Shown: positions 19,681-33,389 of the stretch, one piece after another
How positions within the stretch are numbered: position 1 is the stretch's first letter
How the letters are laid out: every line of letters starts with the position of its first letter
Assembly: GCA_029448655.1 (NCBI GenBank)
Contig: JACCLO010000004.1
Coordinates: forward strand, 3,534,001 to 3,598,000
Direction of reading: 5' to 3'
Length of the DNA: 64,000 nt
Source: Wolfiporia cocos
Lineage: Eukaryota; Basidiomycota; Agaricomycetes; Polyporales; Phaeolaceae
Position numbers and translations under genes: made by a program
The notes under the pieces: model-generated
The model's input: only the letters and a program-made list of their open reading frames with translations
What the model was told of the DNA's origin: nothing
Databases searched by the model: none

Positions 19681-20744
19681 CTACCGAACGTTCCTATTTT
19701 GTGATTGTTTCTTGTCCCGAGCCACCAACATATCTACAATTGATCCACTACCGTAAATGCGTTTGATTAGCCAATCCCCGCCAAGGTCCGTGACCCACTG
19801 CATGGCCGCATGTGGCATCCACGGTGCGTACCTTCTCCATCCACACCCGATGTTCGCCACAAGAGCTCTCGCAAAGCGACGCGCCGCTGGAGAAGACAGC
19901 GTGTCGCGAACCTTCATGCTATTCGACTGTACCGTGCCAACGTCCAAATAGATAAATCGCACATGGCGAGAATTCTCGAACGCACGCTCGTCCGCTTCCA
20001 AGCCCCATGCAAGGGCTTGGAGGAATCGTTTCGACGACGAATAGAGTGTGAAGAATGGTGATGAGATGTCTGCCGCACGTGAGCCTACGAATTGGACCAT
20101 GACAGGTCCGCCCTGTGCTGCCCTGCGCAATTGCGGGAGTAGCTGTCGCGTGAGCAACAGTGGGAACACCGAATTCCGATATATGACGCTCGTAAGCTCG
20201 GATTCGCTAAATTCATCAATTCTGCAGGCCGATGTAAGCGGAACAGTCTGCCATGATTGTACCAGCTTCACCTTTCTCTTCTGAAGATAGAACCACCGAC
20301 ATTGTGAACGACGAGGGTGACATTGAGTGCCGAAAATGGTTCCACCAATTTGCGGAAATTATGTTCCGGCGCTGACACATCTACAAGGAAGTAACGGATG
20401 TCCCGATTCTCATCTGAAGCACCAGCAGAGATCTCTTCGATGACTCAACGAATCTTCTCCTCGTTTCGACCGTGAAGGATCAAATTTAAACCCTTCTCGT
20501 ACAGCTCCTGTGCAATGGCCTTCCCAATGCCGTCAGACGCTCCGGTAACGAGAGCATATGCACTCGTGCCACGCAGATACCGATGTACTGTGCTCGGCCT
20601 GAGAACATAGAGCCAGATGAAGTTGGCGAGGCGGTATATCATTGGAAGGGAAAGGCTCACACCAATGGCGGCAGCAGCCCTGAGCGCGATAGTCACAGCA
20701 ATGAGAGGAATCGAAACACCGAGGATGTACATTGGAATCCGCAT
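19681..20744 (-). pseudogene. Short-chain dehydrogenase (HSDL1/3-ketoacyl reductase-like) with an in-frame TGA
   Basis: NADPH-type SDR, probably anchored in the ER. Exons 20744-20272 and 20221-19681. The N-terminus has two hydrophobic stretches, then VTGASDGIGKA for the cofactor, VHNVGG, a Ser region (VGSRAAD) and the catalytic YSSSK. The length (about 337 residues) and the anchor match fungal 17-beta-HSD/KAR-like proteins. The frame is broken by one TGA at 20447-20445, just after NEEKIR. Both sides read on in the same frame and match the family, and no intron can remove the codon, so the lesion is a single nonsense change (Arg CGA to TGA would do it). Either the allele is dead, the stop is read through, or the base is a sequence error. 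Everything else is intact. Confidence 0.75.
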
Positions 20745-21060
20745 GATGGACTTGCATTCCAAGCGGAGCCGCCTTTATAATCCGGGAAGCGGGTCTGTAA
20801 GTGGGTTCGATGTTTATCAGTACTCGGACCAGAGGGTGGGTTCAATGATTAGATATCCGTTGCTGAGGTATAAGGCTAGATGGCACAATACCACTTTGCT
20901 AGTCTTTCACGAAAGAGCCATTGGATGTCCTTTCCATGGCCGAGGCCGTTTGAGACTGTCGGTCCATATTCTGGCGGCAGACCCCAGGACGAAAGAAATC
21001 TATATACAATATAAATCCAACAACTGACATGTAATAGGATAATGCTCGTCACACTGGTGC
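20745..21060. other. Intergenic: SDR promoter and CMR1 3' flank
   Basis: No gene seen. Both neighbours are on the minus strand, so this holds the CMR1 3' end and the SDR upstream region. Confidence 0.5.
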
Positions 21061-23306
21061 TCAAACAGATGAGCTCGACGGGGCCCAGAGAACGCATCTA
21101 CCACTGGCATTGCCGCTTGCCACGCGCTCGATTATGCCGGGATGAGAGCATGTCACCGCCTGCACTGCTGTGATTCTGTGGAAGATGCCACATTAGCAAT
21201 GAATGGAGCAGACCGAGATTTGTAGTCACTTCTGTCTGTCAGAGAGACGCGCCACCAGATCTCCCTGAGAGCACGAGTGTCAGTTGTGCAGAGTGAACAC
21301 TCGCATGTATCACAACTCACCTTGCAAGAGAATATATCCAGCGAATGTCCCATATTACCAATCTGCAGATTCATAATAAGCATATCAACTTATCTTAATT
21401 TTTTAAATACAAATACTCACGGTGAAATGTGGGTAGCAATCAGGGTTAGGAGACCATTGTGCCTTCAGTACTGTCAGCCATCGACCCTGTTCGCGCGGCA
21501 CACGGCACACGATCAATCACGATGCGTTTGGGGTAGATCTGTCCTTGAAACTAACCGTTTGACAATCGTGTTTGAGTTGAGCGAACGGCCTTGACGAAGG
21601 GAAAACTGTGTTGCGCGTCATCACGGAACCGCTGATCTCCCACACTAGATGTTTCGTTAGATTAGTAGACGCACTTGAACTTTGCTCTAGAACTCACATC
21701 TTAGTGTATCATCATAACTCGTGCTGACAATTGACCTGCCCCTAGGATCCCAGAACGCCGCACTGACGGATTTACCATGACGCCATTCTGCGCGCAGACA
21801 TCCCTTGCCGGCCGATGACGCTACGTATTTCTCCACCGCTTCCTGGTCAAATTCGTTCCTGTTACCTGCCGACGAGCTACCCAACAAGGATACCGGTATA
21901 TTCTCTACTTTCCTGGCATCCCAGATTCTACGGGCATTATGGTATTCAGTGGACTCTCTGCAACTTATGTTTAGGCTCACTTCATTGCGCGGCTGTTCGA
22001 TGCGGTTACCAAGTAGTGAGGATTGGTGGGGTTAATGCTGATGGTTCCAATTTTCTGATCAGAGAGCTGAAACCACTTGGCCTTGGACTTATCCTCTCGC
22101 AAGTCCAAGTGGGTCAAGCCACCAGTGGCGTCGGAGATCCACATCTCATTGCCGGCAGGCGGGAGATCGAAGCATGAGATCAGCGCTTCTTCCGCAGAGA
22201 ATATTTCTCTCGAGACCCCTGATACGAAAGACAAAGCGCGAATCGTACAATCATACGCGCTGGTCAGAACCTACTCCAAAGTCAACGATACGAGCAGCTG
22301 GAGATGAGGTGTCATACGCTGTGGGAATCAAGGGGATCAAATTTGACGCATGAGATGGAAGACTTCGCTGTAGCAGGCCAATGAGCTTGCAGGCGCCAGT
22401 ATTTGCCAATCTCCCCATCGCCTGCTGGATTGGCTTCGCCATCTTCGTCTGTAGCCTCATCGGCTGGTGCTCTAGCATCCCAGATACCCAACTGTCCATG
22501 TTTGTCTCCGGGAACCATATGAGGGTCACGGGGATTGTTGAGGAGCAAGACCAACGTACCTCCGAAAAAGATGAGATCCTTCGTTGGTTCCGGGTGATAT
22601 GCCGCGCTATAGATACGATCTTGGGTGACTTTGGCTCGAGCAACAATCTTCAGCCCTTCAAGTTTCCCTCGTAGTTCAGTCACAGCCGCCTCTTCTTTCT
22701 TCTCGTCTTCATATACAAAGGCATCCTGTGCACCCGTCCGTCTCGAATACTCATTCGTGATGGTCGTCTGCAGCAGGACTCTCAAAGTGATCAGCTCATC
22801 GGTCTCAGATTCGTCCAATAGGTTGGATAGGTCGAGATCGTGATGTCGAGGCTTCTTCGCTTGTCGTGCGCGCTCTTCCGCTTCCAGCCTCTCTTCCTCT
22901 TCTTTCGCGCGTTGTTCCGCCTCCTCTTTCTACGATGTCACCGTGGATTAAAAGAGACTGCAAGCCGTCAGAGAGTATGACACACCTCTCTCTTGTGTTT
23001 CTTGGCAGGTGTTTCATTCGGGTCAACTACAGTCCTCTTAAGCCGTGCAGATTGGCGTATGGGAACAGCAGGCTCTTTCTCGCGTTTTACTTTCTTAGCA
23101 GGTTGTACAGGTTTGGCACTAGTCTGCACAGGTTCTTTCCTCTTCAAAGACGGAAGATCTGCCTCGATGTCGAGCTTTGCAAGGATCTCACGATTGCGAG
23201 CAATGTTCGCCTCCCGCTCCAGCTCACTATACGCAAAGTCCCACATTGAGTATTGCACAAGGTGTAGATATCGAGCAACTTACTAGTCCAAAAAGTCATC
23301 AGACAT
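21061..23306 (-). CDS. CMR1: WD40 protein CMR1/WDR76 (DNA damage-binding)
   Basis: WD-repeat protein of the CMR1/WDR76 family, which associates with replication-stress foci and chromatin. Eleven exons fit: 23306-23284, 23226-22986, 22929-22560, 22505-22318, 22270-21981, 21927-21698, 21644-21556, 21486-21421, 21362-21321, 21264-21230, 21175-21061, for 562 residues with every phase agreeing. The N-terminus (YELEREANIARNREIL) and the basic KRxSxRLK-like segment (RQSARLKR) are typical of the family. WD blades show GQLGIWDAR, SAYDCTIRALSF, RAMKIWDAR and SYDDTLRLWE. The last exon (GRCVLWAP) closes the final blade. The first exon codes only seven and two-thirds residues (MSDDFLD plus two bases), a small start exon seen in such fungal genes. 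Upstream lies a short gap to the TRAPP gene. Confidence 0.92.
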
Positions 23307-23597
23307 TATTGCTTCTCTGAGTCAAGTAAGCGATAAGCAGAGATCAACTACTCAAGCTATAGAGGTGGTGGACGAAAGCGAAGGCGCCGCAACACGGTCT
23401 TGCGGCGCGCTACCGTGACCGCGGAAACACGCTCTGTCACATGGCCACAACAAGTGTGACAGTTGGCGTTCGGGCTCTCACTCGGCCGTGCTCAATACAC
23501 ATGGAATGTTAACGGGTCACTCATATCATGGGAGCAGAAGAATATCCGCGGATCAGAACGTAAGAATTATGCAATGAGACCTTGACGTTTAGCTAGT

Positions 23598-26500
23598 TTA
23601 AACCTCTTGACCCATATCTACAACAAAAGTACTTCGTCCACCACGCGGAAGTACGAGGACTTTCTCAGCACCGTGCATTTGATATGCCTCACAGCTGGGT
23701 TGCATAGACCCCATGTGTTGCATTCCCGGAACGGGTAACGCACTCACTCCCACTTTTGGGAGAGCAAGCTCACCGTGATGTAACGCGATCAGAGTCACCG
23801 CAGTTTCGAAGGTAGTGCCATCCTGTAAAAGAAGTGCGTAAGCGTCTTAATGCAGTGGGAATGGCCCGCGACGCGCCTTAGCGCAAAAATCTCCTCTCTT
23901 ACGTCCGCTGATAAGCCACTCTCCGGTCATATCCTCGATATCGTACCGTAGCATGTAGCTTTCAGGTTGCGCATCTTCCGTTGGTGTCCAATGGAATGAG
24001 ATCGAAACGGTCACCAAAACAGAAATGGGCTGCCCGGCAAAAAGAGGAAGAATGCGACCCGAATGCAGCTGACCGGCAAACGGATTCGCCAATATCCGCA
24101 AGCCTGCTGCTGCAAGAATCTTCGTGACAAATTTGTCTCAGTAATGCGAAGCGTTGTCAATGGCTTTGAGCTCACATGCATTTGGGGTACATCCACTGGT
24201 AAGACTATTTCGCGCCATTCAGTTGGGCGATCATTAGACTTGCTCTCCCTCAAAATCTGAGCAGATTAAGGATGAATGCATCATCACGATATTATAATGA
24301 GACTTATAATTTATACCTTCTCCAGGCGATGCATCGCTTCTCCAAGCTCACCGCCTGCACCCGACATCTTCGGGACGTGCAGCTCTCCCGTCGTTCCGTA
24401 TAGCTCAGTCCACCCGGCATCTTTTGCCAATGCCTCGACGATTTTATCGACAAGAGCGTTACGATAGGATCGCAATGATGGCGACTCGGCGACAATCGTT
24501 TCAACCGACATGTCAATAAGAGCCTCCACCTCTTCGGTACGGCAGCATTAGCGTCGGAGAAGCCATATTGCGTTGAACGATATACCTTCACGCAGCATGC
24601 GATAAGCGATCTGTAATTTCAATGGTTCGCGAGCTAACCAAGTTTCAGCCAAATAGCACATAAGCGACGGACTCTTGTCATATTACCTTGTCCGCGACTC
24701 GAGTCCAGTTGAAAAATGAATTTTCCGGGTTGAGCCGGTGTAACATTCTTGTTGGACATAGTAAGTTGACCAGCATATTCTTGGTCAGCGAGAGGCAACG
24801 TACTACGATAGAGGGTTTTGGCGGTTGACAACTCGTGATTTTAAGATCCCCATCTCGTCCGGAAGGCAGCAGCTGGGCTGATCGAATTCGAACATGCTGA
24901 TGAGAAGTTGCCGACAGTGTAAAGCGAGTGAACAATCTAGAAGGGATATTAGCGATGTGGGGGGTTGGGTGAGGACCCTTACCTTGTTCCGCGGAAGAAG
25001 TCCTCCACATTAATTGTCACTGGTAGCGAAGTAGGAACATAGCATGGTAATCTGAGACTTCTGGCAATATTGGGTTGGCCGGCTGTGATATATTGGACAT
25101 CGACGTTGATTCTCTGATGAGGATGGGTATCAGCATGGTCACAACAATGATCTCGAGAACTGACCAATGTATGATAAGATGATGCATCAGAATGTGGTAG
25201 TGACATTGTCACAGTCAACTCTTTGCCGATATCGGAAAGAACGATGGCATCAGAGTCCGCGGTCATAGCGAAGGATGCTACAAGATCTGAGTAATTTACA
25301 CGCGTCAGGGAATGGTCGGAAAGTACCTTTGCCCTCCAGCGCAGCCCCATCACACTTGAACTTGACGCCAGATGGTGAGGTAAATTTGAGTGTGACGGTA
25401 CGTATGTCATTTCTGCCCGTCTGCAATTGCACAAGGATCTTTGCCGGTGTCCCCAGCTCAACTAAGACAGTTAGTCAACCATGAGATGCTGATGATACAT
25501 TCGGGATACTCACTCCGTTGTGGTGGTCGCAGGCGTACATCTAGCGCTTGCAAATCCTTGGGTATCTTGATAAGCACAGGGATGTTAGTGGGCTTCACGC
25601 TCTTGACTGCCGCAGGAGTTGTGGATTCCTTCCATTCTAAGATCAGTCGAGAGACTTTGAGTTGAAAAGCTTGTAATGCAAATGTCCCCGCTGCCGAAGA
25701 CTGAAGTTAGGAATGTCAAACCTTCCAACAAAGGCAAAGAAAACGAGTACACGTACAGGACAAAACACCGTTATTGTGGTCTTACCCGGTGGAATCGCGG
25801 TGAGACTTTCTGACGAGAATACCAACTGATATGCCTCGGGTCCGACGAAGATCAACGTAACCTCATCAGTCGGCAAGTCCTAAATGACTATGAGGGCCGC
25901 AACAATGGGCGTGATAGCGCGGCACGCACGCAAGGCAAGCGATTGTGTACAACGACATCCAACAGTGACCCGTCATGAGTTCCTGCTAGTCGCGCAGTGC
26001 GGTCAGCTATCTTCATAGATATTGCGGGATGGTCAGGGTGTAGCAGATCTGCATATACAACGTCAACTTGGCCTGCGGTCCCGGAAATTGCAGTGCAGAT
26101 ACCTGACTTCAGCTCACGCGCTGCGGCCTGTAACGACTGAACAAGCAATGAAATATACGACTTGTGGTCATCCACATCCATCAGCAGCTCTTGCCCCATA
26201 TCTTCGACGTATGCTTTGAGGAATTCGAGCGCGATATTCGCCCATTCTGCATCCTTCTCTTTCTCAGTAGATGTGTGAATCTTCAATGCTTGCAAACGCA
26301 TGAATGACTCGAGAGAGGTCCAGCTATGCGGCGCATAGTGTGCAGGAAGACTCTTATAGGTCTCGAAAGCATTCGGCAGTCGACCTCGGATGCTGAATCA
26401 ACGGTTAGCTCGTGCGACGACATTTTCCAGTTGACGTACAGATCGAGCGCTGCGAGGTTACCATGTAGCTTGAGAGCAAACTTACGTCGGCCCGCACCAG

Positions 26501-28150
26501 CGTACAGCTCTATCGCACGATTTGTAACCTGAACGTATAAATCGTAGAAAGCCTCTTTGTCCTCAAGCGCTTGTACGATCTCTGCCTTGGATATTTTTCG
26601 TGCAGATTCATCCTCTGTTCTTCGTGCGCACTCGTGCGCTGACGCAGGAAGGGCTATCGAAAAGGGAGGTCGTAATGGTAGATAGCCGACTCTAACCCCG
26701 ATGATGTCAAGCTAGCACATTCGAATGTTCGGTCATGATGAGCACTCATTGCATTGAGACTTACTTGTTGTTGTGCGAGCTCCAGCAGCTCCCCCTTCAC
26801 GGCTTGGAACCTTGATAATGCAACTTTGCTGAACGAAGAGACATCCGTCCACGAGTCGCAGGCATCCACGACACTGAGGGCGGAAGAATATGTCCACGAT
26901 TCCACGAAAAACTCCGGTAGCGTGTCCTGAAGATGAAGCGCAAATCAACACGGTCCTCGGTCCTCCAAACCTCACGTACCTCCAACTCCCGAAGCCGCCG
27001 ACCAAAGCCGCCGAGGAAGCTAACAGACCTTCTACAAATTTCAACCACCAAACCCAGCTTTTGTAATAGGGTGCACTGTCTAGCAAGCAGATATATGCGG
27101 AAGTCGAAGACAGATATCGAGTTGGCCAGGATAAGGTCGCGATATGGCTTCTTGGTCACAGAGAGCAGAGAGGTGGAGTCATCCAAAGGCTCTAGCGCAA
27201 TGAGAGCGCCAAACCAGGACAAATTCTTGTCCCGCAGTACGCGAAAGAACGAAGATTCTAGCTCGACATACTGTTGCAGTGCATCTTCGTGGAGACCGAC
27301 GCCCTCTAGCGAGATCGCAAGGCTTTCCTACTTTGCGAGTTAGCTTTGTGACCAACCGTATTGTCGATCTAGTGTCTAATGCACCTTCAAGATGAAGAAC
27401 GTGCAGAAGTTCCAGCCAGGCATTTGCCTCTGTCCCTCGGAGCGCTTGACATCCTCTTCGCGCTGAGTGAATGCAGAGTCAAAGGCTGACAGAATACCGT
27501 CCTTCAGCTTGTTGATGAACTCTGCCCATGCCGTCGGATTCTCATAATCAGGGGACCAGACAAGCTGCACACATCTAAGCACATATCAATTCAGAAGCGC
27601 GCCTTCATACGGTCTGGCATACCTGTCCCTCTTGTCGCTGTTGAAGTCTGCCCTGATCTTGTCGAGAACCGAAGCCTTCATTTGGAAGATTCTTCCTTGT
27701 GCCGTCTTCTCATCCGGGCGCACGATATGCACGATCAACCATTCTTGATTCTTACGTTGACTGACTGACATGTGCCAGTCTTTGATTTGTTTCTTAATGG
27801 CATTCTTGTAGATATCATTGTCCTACGCTCTTAAATATGAGAAAAGTTCCATGACGAGTAATCACACCATTCACCTCGCATACAACGAGGTAGATGTTCA
27901 GCAATGGTCTCTCCAGCAACGTTTGGGGGATCTGTGAGGTATGCTCGTCCCGCACACTCTCAAACGGCACCAAAGCAACACTTAATTCTTGAATGGTCTG
28001 GATATTGGGACGAGTCGCCGGCTTCCAATGTAGATTGCGCAGTGGGAATTGGCATAAGAGTGCAGCATGCACTTGCTTCCAATGATCCGTTGAGAGGAAT
28101 AGTGGAGAGGAGGCATATGTTACGAGAGCTCGTTGAGAGTTGACGTTCAT
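23598..28150 (-). CDS. TRS130: TRAPP complex subunit 10 (Trs130)
   Basis: Large subunit of the TRAPPII vesicle-tethering complex, which activates Ypt/Rab GTPases at the Golgi. Twenty exons join in frame to 1186 residues: 28150-27875, 27822-27623, 27574-27385, 27327-26980, 26926-26765, 26711-26440, 26392-26103, 26048-25930, 25879-25757, 25700-25514, 25461-25327, 25286-25165, 25113-24983, 24936-24804, 24747-24687, 24633-24586, 24531-24317, 24256-24176, 24119-23877, 23822-23598. The N-terminal half carries the family text (NIYLVVCE, KNQEWLIVHIVRPD, SWFGALI, KKPYRDLILANSISVFDFR, LRELE) and the helical repeat region; the C-terminal half is made of beta-rich domains ending in ELALPKVGV and LPRGGRS. 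The last intron begins GC instead of GT. Its length is close to that of other fungal Trs130 proteins. The promoter is shared with the FAR-17a gene. Confidence 0.92.
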
Positions 28151-28576
28151 CTTCCACTAGTAATAAGGCCCCGAGCGGCCCGTAATTTCATGCAACTGAC
28201 CAAAGGTCAAGGTCGCCCGAACGGAACGCCTGCCTGTACCGCCCGAGACGCCGATGTCTCCAAGCCGGTAGTGAGCTTGGATAGGCGCAAGGACTGGAGC
28301 CAAAGCCCAGTGCAGATTACACCTTTAGCTGCAAAGGAATCGGTGCAGATGCAGCAGACGTTAGAAGCCCGACTATAAGTACTACTCTGAGTAAGCCCAA
28401 TCCAACAGTCGTGTTCAAGAGGCGCCCACCAAACGTAACTATAGCCGTGTCATCATCGGCCCATTCTCGATGATGCTGGGGCACAGCTTTTACATCATCT
28501 CCGTTGCAGGCTGCTCGTCTATACGACTACTGCTTTACCATCCGCTCCCTGACTGAATAAAAATTGCAACATTGAC
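28151..28576. other. Divergent promoter between TRS130 and the FAR-17a gene
   Basis: No frame or motif that supports a gene. It must hold both promoters. Confidence 0.5.
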
Positions 28577-29486
28577 ATGGGTCAGCTCAGGATGGGGGCG
28601 GTAGTTCTGCACTCTGCAGCGGCGGCCATCATGGTCCATGGGTACCGGGGCCTCAGAAATGTGCCGTTTGACGCGTTCATCCGTACTCAAAAAGGCGGGC
28701 ATGGTCAATTCTTGACGATTATTGGGTGTGCACATGTCTTTCAGCCAGATCCGACCCCTCTAACCTGAGGTCACAGCCTATTCATGGCTATCATCACAAT
28801 GGTATCTGGACTGGTGTCTGACCTATTCCCTTCTCTTCCAAGTGAGTGTTCCTTGCTATAGTGCACCTGCAACTCTTTAACGAGAAGCCTCAGTCTTCAG
28901 GACAGTGAAGCGGACCGTTCTGATGATTGCATTGCCAGTATGCTGTGACTTGCGCCCGCAACAACTACGGTGCTAATGGTTCACGTTAGGTTGCTATGGT
29001 CGTGACAACAGTTTATTGGAGCCTCATCTTCTTCGCTGAGGAACTGATCCTCAGGCCTATGGCCCAGGGCAAAGTGCCGCAGCCCGATGAATCTGTTCCT
29101 TCCTCTGCCGGTCCTACCCAGCTCCAACGTATCCCGCTGAGCACTGATTTGGCTTTGCATGCTGCTCCTGCGCTCGCACTTTTGCTAGACTTCTATCTCA
29201 TCGAACGCAAGTACACGCGCGCTCAGGCCCTCTATGGCGGAATTTTACTGACCGCCATCGCTGGTGTCTTGTACGCCTCGTGGACCGAGTATCTCGCACA
29301 ATTCAACGGAAGCTGTAAGTGGGATGATCTCTGTATATATGTATGTATGTGCAACACTGATCACAACTGCTAGTCCCGTATCCGTTCCTTACCGAGAACC
29401 CCTTTGACGTTCGTGTCATAATCTACGTTGTTTTGAGCATTTTTGCATTGGTAACCTTCTGGTTCATGAACGCTCTGCATTCTTGA
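28577..29486 (+). CDS. FAR-17a/AIG1-like membrane protein
   Basis: Predicted multi-pass membrane hydrolase of the AIG1/ADTRP group, which in animals cleaves fatty acid esters of hydroxy fatty acids. Exons: 28577-28725, 28777-28841, 28894-28937, 28990-29314, 29374-29486, giving 231 residues. About six hydrophobic segments are visible. Family marks include GQFLTIIG, the helix with TVYWSLIFF, and LALHAAPALALLLDF with the conserved His, which is one of the two catalytic residues known for this family; a Thr upstream (MVVTTVYW) could be the other. The start ATG directly precedes the first conserved segment. No localisation signal other than the helices is seen. Confidence 0.82.
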
Positions 29487-29757
29487 TAGTGTAACTATCA
29501 GTGGCTGAAAATGTACATCGTGCTCGTGTACAGAGTATAGATTGTAGAGTCTAGTAAATCTGTGAAGGACCTGATTGCTATAAGGCGCTCGCGATAGACT
29601 GGAAAATGCTATCAGAATGAGTCAGTGCAGTGATCTCGAGTCACGATCGCTGATCAGATCGAACGCGTCCCAGCTTCAGAGCGCGCTCGCGTCCAGTTCG
29701 CGTCTGCACCGTCTTTCCAAAGTTACTCCAACATCAACGTATTTACGCCCCACGACT

Positions 29758-31540
<1,783 letters not shown>

Positions 31541-31962
31541 ACCCCTTCTTGCTCTCCACGACGCTGCTAAAACTGCACGGTGGGAGTCCATCGGTTGCGC
31601 ACCCCGTCCGTATCCTGTAGAGTACTGCTTTCCCGCCGTTAACTGTTGCACGGACAAGACGGCCTTAATGTGAGACTTGTATGCTGCGGCCCGAGCGCCT
31701 AGCGAGCGCCCATGGCTGTATTGGGAACTGGGAAACTACACCGTCTAGCGCCATCACGAGCCAACCAAAACAGCTTCCAACACTGCCTGCTGGTGCCCGA
31801 AGTGCACCGCTCTCACTCCGCTCCTTCCTTAACCCATTCACAGGACACTTCACTAGCCCACTCGCCCCGGTGCAAGCAGCATTGACTGTTGCTTGTCCTC
31901 ATTTCGCCTTCACGACCCAACCACTAGCTACTTAACTACTCACTTAATTACCGTCGTCAAGC

Positions 31963-33389
31963 ATGGCCAGAGACAGACTCGCGGCGCTCAGGGTGAGCAA
32001 GCATCCAGCGGGGGTACCAGAGAAGTCTCACATAGCAGCTGCGATGACAGGCGCAACAAAGCGGCGGCTACAACACCAGCACGTACGTTCAGCTTTAATG
32101 GTGCCTCCCACGCGCGAGCGAAGCTGAGTTGGGCACAGTGATTCATATCCCATGCAGTCCACGCGCCCATACGCCGAAACGAGCGATTCATTCGACTCGA
32201 CGGCGAAGGACAGTACGACCGCGCTGAACGCGCCCGCCATGGACGGCATGGCTGCGTTCTACACCGAGGTCCGCCCCCTTCGCTCGTCAGGCGCACACCG
32301 CATGCTCACGCGCGCCTGCAGATCTCCTCCATCCAGGATGACCTGCGCACGTTCAACGACAGCGTCTCGCGCATCTCGGACCTCCACTCGCGTTCGCTCG
32401 ACAACACGGATGACGCCGCGGCGCAGCGCGTCGCGCAACAGCTCGACGAGCTCATATCCGACACGAGTGCGCTCAGCAACGTGCTCAAGCGGCGGATAAA
32501 GGCTCTGGAGAAGCAGCCGGCGTCGGGTAGAGACGGGCAGATTCGCAAGCAGCAGGTCAGTTGCTACTGTGCTGATGGTGTCGCGATCGGGCCGCCTTCT
32601 GTAGGGGATGCTGACGCTGCGCGTTTGCGGCTGTATAGACCGGCCTTGTGAAGCAGAAGTTCGTGGAGGCGATCCAGAACTACCAGAGCGTCGAGCAGCA
32701 GTACCGGACAAAGTACAAGCAGCGCTTGGAACGTCAATTCAAGATCGGTGCGTTCCGATGGTATGTTATTGTAGGAATCGGAACTCATGTCGCACCTTTT
32801 TAGTGAAACCGGATGCCACGCCGGAAGAGGTCAAGGCAGTAGTGAATGATGATCAAGGTGGCCAAATCTTCAGTCAAGCGGTAGGACATGAATAATCCTC
32901 GTGGTGGACTAGTGCTGATGATGTTTCCGGCAGCTCATGAACTCCAACCGGTACGGCGAGGCGCGATCAGCATATCGTGAAGTTCAGGAACGACACGAGG
33001 ACATCAAGCGGATCGAGCGGACACTCACCGAGCTTGCCCAGCTTTTCAATGACGTGCGCAATTTGCTTGTCTTGAACAGACTTGGCGTGATGACTCACCG
33101 CTCGTACAGATGAGCATGCTTGTTGAGCAGCAAGACGAGCAGATCAACGTAATTGAGACCACAGCTGCCGTCGTTGAGAAGGATACCGAAGCAGGGTATG
33201 TAAATATCCATTTAGCTTTCTTATGTCGTTCACACGCCTCGCCGTAGCTTGGGATATACCGAAAAGGCCGTCGAATCAGCGCGTGCGGCACGCAAGAAGC
33301 GATGGATCTGCTTCGTGCTCTTCCTCATCATTATCGCTATTATCGCCATCGTCGTTGCGGTAGAGGTAGTCAACCACACTCACCACTAG
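31963..33389 (+). CDS. SSO1: Plasma-membrane t-SNARE, Sso1-type syntaxin
   Basis: Qa-SNARE for fusion of secretory vesicles with the plasma membrane. Exons: 31963-31992, 32051-32086, 32158-32268, 32322-32555, 32639-32747, 32804-32880, 32934-33053, 33110-33195, 33248-33389, for 314 residues with consistent phases. The order is a short polar N-peptide (MARDRLAALR), the Habc three-helix domain starting at ISSIQDDLR, the linker with RQFKIVKPDAT, the SNARE motif (ERHEDIKRIERTLTEL... with the zero-layer Gln in VEQQDEQINVIE), and a C-terminal anchor (WICFVLFLIIIAIIAIVVAV). The conserved ARKKRWIC boundary before the anchor is present. The first two exons are tiny, 10 and 12 codons. Confidence 0.95.
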
